This document shows, in pieces, positions 7,893-11,915 of a DNA stretch of 11,915 nucleotides (position 1 is the stretch's first letter; each line of letters begins with the position of its first letter). This stretch comes from Flavobacterium sp. Lineage in GTDB: Bacteria; Bacteroidota; Bacteroidia; Flavobacteriales; Flavobacteriaceae. The position numbers were made by a program, and so were the translations under genes. The notes below the pieces were generated by a model. The model did no database searches. It had not been told where the DNA came from and was given only the letters and a program-made list of their open reading frames with translations. The DNA is taken from contig JALRGZ010000107.1 of assembly GCA_023253295.1 (NCBI GenBank), positions 1-11,915 of the forward strand, read 5' to 3'.

Positions 7893-8627
7893 ATGAAATT
7901 TCAATTTTTAACAACACTTATTTTTATATCATATTTCAATTATGGACAAGAAAATCTGTGTCATAAAAACATCCTCATTGACAATCAAGTTTCCGAAAAC
8001 AATGTAATTAACCAATATTCCAAATATGATTTTTCTGGTTTATGGACAAAAACAGATAACAATTTTGTTTATGGAATTATTGGAAATAACTACCAAAGAA
8101 TATTTATAAAATTCATCTTCATCGAAAAAAACTTAAATAGTCCAAATGAATATTTAGTTTATGGTAAATCGAAAGTAAAAACGGAGATATGCAATTTTAT
8201 TGGAAAAATATTAATACAAAAAATACAAGAATTTAGTAACGATAATTTTGGCATTGATAATGAATACAAGAACAAAGGAATAATTAAACAAGGCATATTG
8301 ACAGCTAAATATGAATTTTTAGAAAACAAAGAACAAAATCATTCAGGAAAGTTTGAAGGTGTTTTACAAACTACTTGGTATTTAGATAGCAATAAATCTT
8401 TACACTACAATGACATAAACATAAATTCAGACAGTTATTTTAATAATTCTTTTGTTGGTACTTGGAAAATGTATAGTTCCTCAAAAGAAAAAATTTGTAA
8501 TTGGGGAGATTATCGAGTACCATTTACCAAATGCGATTTTGACATAGGTTCAGGAGAAATAAGTATTTCTGAAAAATACTTAAAAAATGGCTGGTGGGTA
8601 AAACCTCAAAATAAATGGTGGCAATAA
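7893..8627 (+). CDS. Secreted protein of unknown function, AT-rich accessory gene
   Basis: I do not recognise this family. From ATG 7893 the product is 244 residues and starts with a clear signal peptide: MKFQF, a hydrophobic core, and a likely cut near YG/QE at 18-19. Export to the periplasm or beyond is therefore expected. An in-frame ATG at 7857 would add 12 residues but lies inside the heptamer repeat and puts extra sequence before the signal peptide, so I prefer 7893. The mature part is rich in Asn, Lys, Ile, Phe and Tyr, looks beta-strand-rich, and has four cysteines (23, 100, 202, 214) that could pair. SGLWTKTDNN near 48-57 and FVGTWKMYSS near 187-196 resemble two copies of a G-x-W strand, as in lipocalin-like or beta-barrel folds; that is only a suggestion. 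The C-terminus is Trp-rich (GWWVKPQNKWWQ). Base composition is about 25-28% GC in five counted lines, lower than its neighbours, and repeat arrays border both ends. It is probably a laterally acquired or fast-evolving gene. Confidence 0.75.
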   Translation: MKFQFLTTLIFISYFNYGQENLCHKNILIDNQVSENNVINQYSKYDFSGLWTKTDNNFVYGIIGNNYQRIFIKFIFIEKNLNSPNEYLVYGKSKVKTEICNFIGKILIQKIQEFSNDNFGIDNEYKNKGIIKQGILTAKYEFLENKEQNHSGKFEGVLQTTWYLDSNKSLHYNDININSDSYFNNSFVGTWKMYSSSKEKICNWGDYRVPFTKCDFDIGSGEISISEKYLKNGWWVKPQNKWWQ

Positions 8628-8632
8628 CTAAA

Positions 8633-8660
8633 ACTAAGGACTAACTACTAAGGACTTAAA
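8633..8660. repeat. ACTAAGG-type heptamers in tandem
   Basis: Five bases after the stop of the secreted-protein gene, four 7-base units run in register: ACTAAGG (8633), ACTAACT (8640), ACTAAGG (8647) and ACTTAAA (8654). The ten-base word ACTAAGGACT occurs exactly twice, 14 bases apart. The array fills the gap up to the DUF4159 gene start, so the last unit also supplies that gene's A-rich translation-start region. Confidence 0.65.
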
Positions 8661-8662
8661 AA

Positions 8663-9304
8663 ATGAAAAGACTTTTTACAGCTTTACTTTCAATAGTTTG
8701 CACTATCTCTTTTTCCCAGGAAATTGCTTTGGTAAAATACAGCGGTGGTGGCGATTGGTATGCTAATCCTACTTCACTCCCTAATTTGATTCGTTTTTGC
8801 AACAGCAATATCAACACAACTATCAGTCCCAAACCTATTACGGTAGAACCAGGAAGTCCTGATATTTTCTCTTATCCTTTCCTTCACATGACAGGACATG
8901 GTAATGTGGTTTTCAATCCTTCAGATGTACAAAATCTTCAAAAATACCTAAAAGCGGGAGGTTTTTTACACATAGACGACAACTACGGCATGGACGAATA
9001 CATCCGCAAGGAAATCAAAAAAATATTCCCTAATAACGCCTTGGTAGAAATTCCAAGTACACATGCTATTTTTCAAAAACCATTTCTTTTTGCTAATGGT
9101 TTACCTAAAATTCACGAACACGATGGTAAACGTCCGCAAGCTTTTGGAATCTTTACCGACAACCGATTAGTTTTGCTTTATACTTTTGAATGTGATTTAG
9201 GCGATGGCTGGGAAGATGCCGAAGTGCACAATGATCCTATTGCTGTTCGTGAAAAAGCTTTGAAAATGGGAGCCAATATTATTAATTACATTTTTAACAA
9301 TTAA
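8663..9304 (+). CDS. Secreted DUF4159 domain-containing protein
   Basis: A 213-residue protein with an N-terminal signal peptide (MKRLFTALLS then IVCTISFSQ, likely cut before QE at 19-20), so it is exported. The remainder matches what I know of DUF4159: a compact alpha/beta domain related in fold to class I glutamine-amidotransferase-like domains. Diagnostic stretches are LVKYSGGGDWYANP at 23-36, FLHMTGHGNVVF at 73-84, GGFLHIDDNYGMD at 99-111, RKEIKKIFP at 115-123, THAIF at 133-137 and GDGWEDAEVHNDP at 180-192. Biochemical function is unknown. In Bacteroidota, DUF4159 domains also occur in larger proteins of aerotolerance-type gene clusters, whereas this is a short stand-alone form. It starts at ATG 8663 within an A-rich stretch, and its stop is five bases before the GTG of the next gene, implying co-translation with an RNA methyltransferase. 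Confidence 0.88.
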   Translation: MKRLFTALLSIVCTISFSQEIALVKYSGGGDWYANPTSLPNLIRFCNSNINTTISPKPITVEPGSPDIFSYPFLHMTGHGNVVFNPSDVQNLQKYLKAGGFLHIDDNYGMDEYIRKEIKKIFPNNALVEIPSTHAIFQKPFLFANGLPKIHEHDGKRPQAFGIFTDNRLVLLYTFECDLGDGWEDAEVHNDPIAVREKALKMGANIINYIFNN

Positions 9305-9309
9305 GAGCT

Positions 9310-9813
9310 GTGCAATTAACACACGAAGAAACACAATTTGAATCTTCTCAATTTCCGATAACCCTGGTTTGTGACCATATTTATTTTCAGCAAAATATCG
9401 GTTCACTCTTCCGAATTGGAGAAGCCTTCGGAATTGAAAAAATTATTTTTACAGGAAAAGATATTCCGCTGAATCCCAGAAAGATAAACAAAACCAGTAG
9501 AAGTACTCATTTACATGTTCCGCATCAGCTTTTTGAAGAAAATGAAGCCTTAATTCAACATCTTCAAGAACAGCAATACGAGATTATTTCATTGGAAATT
9601 GCTTCAAACAGCAAAGCCTTAAAAGAAGTCGTTTTGCCTCCAAATAAAAAAATAGCTTTACTCATCGGGAGTGAAATTAACGGAATTAGCAACGAGCTTT
9701 TAGCCATTTCTAACCAAATTGTACATATCAATATGTTTGGCAAAAACAGCAGTATGAATGTGGTTCAGGCAGCCAGTATTGCTTTATACGAAATAACCTC
9801 TAAATTGAGTTGA
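9310..9813 (+). CDS. TrmH/SpoU-family RNA 2'-O-methyltransferase
   Basis: A 167-residue SPOUT methyltransferase of the SpoU/TrmH branch, expected to methylate a ribose 2'-OH in tRNA or rRNA using S-adenosylmethionine. The three family motifs are present: motif 1 QNIGSLFRIGEAFGI (28-42, with Asn29 and the conserved Arg35), motif 2 IALLIGSEINGIS (115-127, Glu122) and motif 3 INMFGKNSSMNVVQAAS (140-156). It lacks the N-terminal L30e-like substrate-binding domain of RlmB-type enzymes, so the short architecture resembles TrmL/TrmH single-domain proteins. The target nucleotide cannot be assigned from sequence alone. The start must be GTG at 9310, because the first internal Met is at residue 142. 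This start lies five bases after the DUF4159 stop, which favours translational coupling. No motif residue is lost. Confidence 0.9.
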   Translation: MQLTHEETQFESSQFPITLVCDHIYFQQNIGSLFRIGEAFGIEKIIFTGKDIPLNPRKINKTSRSTHLHVPHQLFEENEALIQHLQEQQYEIISLEIASNSKALKEVVLPPNKKIALLIGSEINGISNELLAISNQIVHINMFGKNSSMNVVQAASIALYEITSKLS

Positions 9814-9847
9814 TATTTTTTATCTTTATGCACTAATTAACTGATAA

Positions 9848-10939
9848 ATGATTACATCAAAAACCATTTCACAAGGAATTTTAAAAGCGGTAGCCAGCTT
9901 AGTTTTAGTTTGTTTAGCGCTATATTTTATCTATAAAATCCAAACTGTAATTTTATACATCACTGTTTCTTTGGTGCTTTGTTTAATAGCCAATCCTTTT
10001 TCTAGATTCTTAAAGAAAAGATTGAAATTTAGCAACCTATTAGCCACAATTACAGTACTATTTGTTTTTATTTCCGCTTTAATTGGATTTGTATTATTGT
10101 TTGTTCCATTAATAATTTCACAGGCACAAAACCTTTCCTTACTCGACACCAATATGCTTGAAAATCAAGTAAGCATCATCGAAAATAATATTGAGAGTTA
10201 CTTCAATTTACACCAAATTGACGTTAAAAAAATAGTCAGCGACTCAAACTTATCTTCAAAAATTAATTTCAATTATTTCACCGACTTTTTGAATTCCGTA
10301 ATCAACATTATTGCCAATTTTGGAATGGGAATTGCCTCGGTTCTCTTTATCACTTTCTTTTTCCTGAAAGACCAACGCATCTTTAAAGAAAAAGCTAAAA
10401 TGATTTTGCCTGACCAAAACGAGGACAAAATCCTAAATTCTGTTGAAAAAATCAACGAAATGCTTGCAAGATACCTCACAGGTTTGCTTATTCAATTGCT
10501 GGTGGTATTTATCCTGTATTTTATTGTACTCCTTATTTTTGGTAACGAAAACGCTTTGATCATTGCCTTCTTATGTGCTTTATTGAATGTAATCCCATAC
10601 ATTGGACCAATCATCGCAACGGTTCTGGCCGCTATACTTACTTTAATCAGTAACATTGGAGCGCATTTTAGCAGCGAAATGTTACCTACTACCCTCTACG
10701 TAGTCATTGGCTTTTTAATTGTTCAGGTAATTGATAACAATGTGAGCCAACCAATTATTTTCTCCAAAAGTGTCAAATCACATCCTTTGGAAATCTTTCT
10801 GGTTACCTTGATTAGCGGTATCACCTTTGGGATTTTTGGAATGGTCGTAGCAATTCCTATTTACACCAGTTTAAAAGTTATTGCCAAAGAATTTTTTCCA
10901 AACAATAAAATTGTCGCTGTTCTAACCGAAAACATTTAA
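9848..10939 (+). CDS. AI-2E family transporter (PerM/TqsA-like membrane protein)
   Basis: A 363-residue inner-membrane protein of the AI-2E transporter family. Hydrophobic segments lie near residues 12-30, 32-50, 64-92, 150-173, 211-232, 235-268, 280-297 and 313-345, consistent with seven to eight membrane spans. Between the third and fourth is a soluble, polar loop (about 93-148), as is usual. Family landmarks are NVIPYIGPIIA at 247-257, DNNVSQPIIF at 296-305 and the segment SGITFGIFGMVVAIP at 323-337. Members export autoinducer-2, other small molecules or ions (some act as Na+/H+ antiporters), so the substrate here is open. The ATG lies 34 bases after the preceding stop. TATCTTTA at 9821-9828 resembles a -7 box but has no correctly spaced -33 partner. 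The next gene begins two bases after its stop. Confidence 0.92.
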   Translation: MITSKTISQGILKAVASLVLVCLALYFIYKIQTVILYITVSLVLCLIANPFSRFLKKRLKFSNLLATITVLFVFISALIGFVLLFVPLIISQAQNLSLLDTNMLENQVSIIENNIESYFNLHQIDVKKIVSDSNLSSKINFNYFTDFLNSVINIIANFGMGIASVLFITFFFLKDQRIFKEKAKMILPDQNEDKILNSVEKINEMLARYLTGLLIQLLVVFILYFIVLLIFGNENALIIAFLCALLNVIPYIGPIIATVLAAILTLISNIGAHFSSEMLPTTLYVVIGFLIVQVIDNNVSQPIIFSKSVKSHPLEIFLVTLISGITFGIFGMVVAIPIYTSLKVIAKEFFPNNKIVAVLTENI

Positions 10940-10941
10940 AA

Positions 10942-11915
10942 TTGCAAGATTCTATTTTACATAGCGAAATCCAGGCTTTTATCAACAAAAACATTAACGC
11001 TTCGATTTCCAAACTAGCGTTACAAAAAAATCCTTTTCCCAATGTGGATTGGAAATTGATTCTGAACCAAATTGAAGCTAAGGCAAAAGCTAAGGACAAA
11101 CTACCGATCTGGTTTAAGGCCGAAAACATCATTTTTCCAAGTAAAATTTCAGTAGAGCAAACCTCTTCCGAGGCTACCGCTTTGTACAAAAGTCAATTGG
11201 TTTCTGGAGAAAGTCTGATTGATTTAACAGGTGGTTTTGGTGTAGACGATTATTATTTTGCCCAAAAAGTAAAAACAATAGCTCATTGCGAAATCAATCC
11301 GGAACTCTCTGCTTTGGTACAACACAATTTTGCCCAACTTCAGGTTAACAATATTCAATGCTATACAGGCGACAGTGCCGAAACTTTAGCAAAGTTAGAC
11401 CAAAAATGGGATTGGATTTACATCGATCCTTCCCGTCGCAACGATTCCAAAGGCAAGGTTTTTATGCTCAAAGACTGTTTACCGAATGTTCCTGAAAATT
11501 TGGATTTCTATTTTCAGAAATCGGATGCTATTTTGATTAAAACAGCCCCATTACTGGATATTTCGGCAGGATTGTCTGAATTACAGCACGTCAAAAACAT
11601 TCACATCGTCGCTTTAGAAAACGAAGTAAAAGAACTTTTATGGGAATTGCATCGCGACTATTCTGGATCTGTAACACTGAAAACCGCCAATATTCAAAAA
11701 GGTACTATCGATACTTTTGATTTTGTCATGCAGCAGCCTATGGACTATCCTGCTTACAGCTTACCCAAAAAATACCTGTACGAACCCAATAGCGCTATCA
11801 TGAAATCGGGCGGATTTGAAGAAGTCGCGGCGCAATTTGGCGTTCAAAAATTACAAAAACACTCCCATCTGTACACTTCGGACGAATTAGTAGATTTTCC
11901 GGGACGTATTTTTGA
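10942..11915 (+). CDS. Class I SAM-dependent methyltransferase with THUMP-like C-terminus (3' end outside window)
   Basis: The reading frame is open from TTG at 10942 to the window end (324 codons visible, stop not seen). TTG is the likely start: it lies two bases after the AI-2E stop, and the first in-frame ATG would only come at residue 175, after the SAM site. A helical N-terminal part (about 1-75) is followed by a Rossmann methyltransferase core. This has SAM motif I LIDLTGGFGVDD at 92-103, the acidic motif II HCEINPEL at 115-122, and the catalytic-type IYIDPSRR at 159-166. From about 279 (YEPNSAIMKSGGFEE) the sequence resembles the THUMP-like domain found after this core in Bacteroidota. 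Such proteins are presumed RNA methyltransferases by domain content, but I know no proven substrate. The context with tsaD, rsmE and a TrmH-family gene fits an RNA-modification role. Confidence 0.88.
   Translation, partial: MQDSILHSEIQAFINKNINASISKLALQKNPFPNVDWKLILNQIEAKAKAKDKLPIWFKAENIIFPSKISVEQTSSEATALYKSQLVSGESLIDLTGGFGVDDYYFAQKVKTIAHCEINPELSALVQHNFAQLQVNNIQCYTGDSAETLAKLDQKWDWIYIDPSRRNDSKGKVFMLKDCLPNVPENLDFYFQKSDAILIKTAPLLDISAGLSELQHVKNIHIVALENEVKELLWELHRDYSGSVTLKTANIQKGTIDTFDFVMQQPMDYPAYSLPKKYLYEPNSAIMKSGGFEEVAAQFGVQKLQKHSHLYTSDELVDFPGRIF

Noticed and set aside
9821..9828. TATCTTTA as a promoter of the AI-2E gene
   Set aside because: Seven of eight bases fit, but the nearest TTG is only 13 bases upstream. 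This is too weak to list as a site.
10878..11189. 103-codon minus-strand frame across the AI-2E/methyltransferase joint
   Set aside because: It overlaps two well-supported genes in the opposite direction, with no recognisable protein features.

Overview
The window looks like chromosomal DNA from a member of the Flavobacteriaceae, most likely Flavobacterium or a close relative. Four things point that way: AT-rich DNA with A/T-rich spacers and no strong Shine-Dalgarno sequences, a large Bacteroidota-type TamB protein next to tsaD, a DUF4159 protein, and a candidate TAnnTTTG-type (-7) promoter box. I see no phage, transposase, CRISPR array, rRNA or tRNA. No stretch longer than 300 bases lacks a gene.

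Left half, minus strand (1-5972). The first 35 codons of a glyceraldehyde-3-phosphate dehydrogenase gene (1-107) lie just downstream of an ATP-dependent 6-phosphofructokinase gene (192-1178). This is a glycolytic pair in one direction, with an 84-base gap holding a candidate promoter box and a perfect 12-bp palindrome. A 279-base AT-rich spacer follows. Then comes a very large tamB-like gene (1458-5897, with coding potential reaching 5972-5978) for an envelope-spanning TamB/AsmA-type protein.

Right half, plus strand (6099-11915). The genes are tsaD (tRNA t6A synthesis), rsmE (16S rRNA m3U methylation), an unrecognised secreted protein, a secreted DUF4159 protein, a TrmH/SpoU-family RNA 2'-O-methyltransferase, an AI-2E-family membrane permease, and a class I methyltransferase with a THUMP-like C-terminus that runs off the end. 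Several joints are only 2-5 bases (tsaD/rsmE, DUF4159/trmH, AI-2E/methyltransferase), so much of this looks like one or two operons. Four of the seven genes encode tRNA/rRNA modification enzymes or relatives of them.

The part that stands out is 7834-8660. A secreted gene of unknown function has about 25-28% GC in the lines I counted, against about 35-42% in the genes around it. It sits between rsmE and the DUF4159 gene with a short array of degenerate 7-bp tandem repeats at each end (TTATGAG type upstream, ACTAAGG type downstream). This looks like an accessory gene inserted into an otherwise housekeeping run. A second oddity is that tamB has no ATG, GTG or TTG codon ahead of its membrane anchor.
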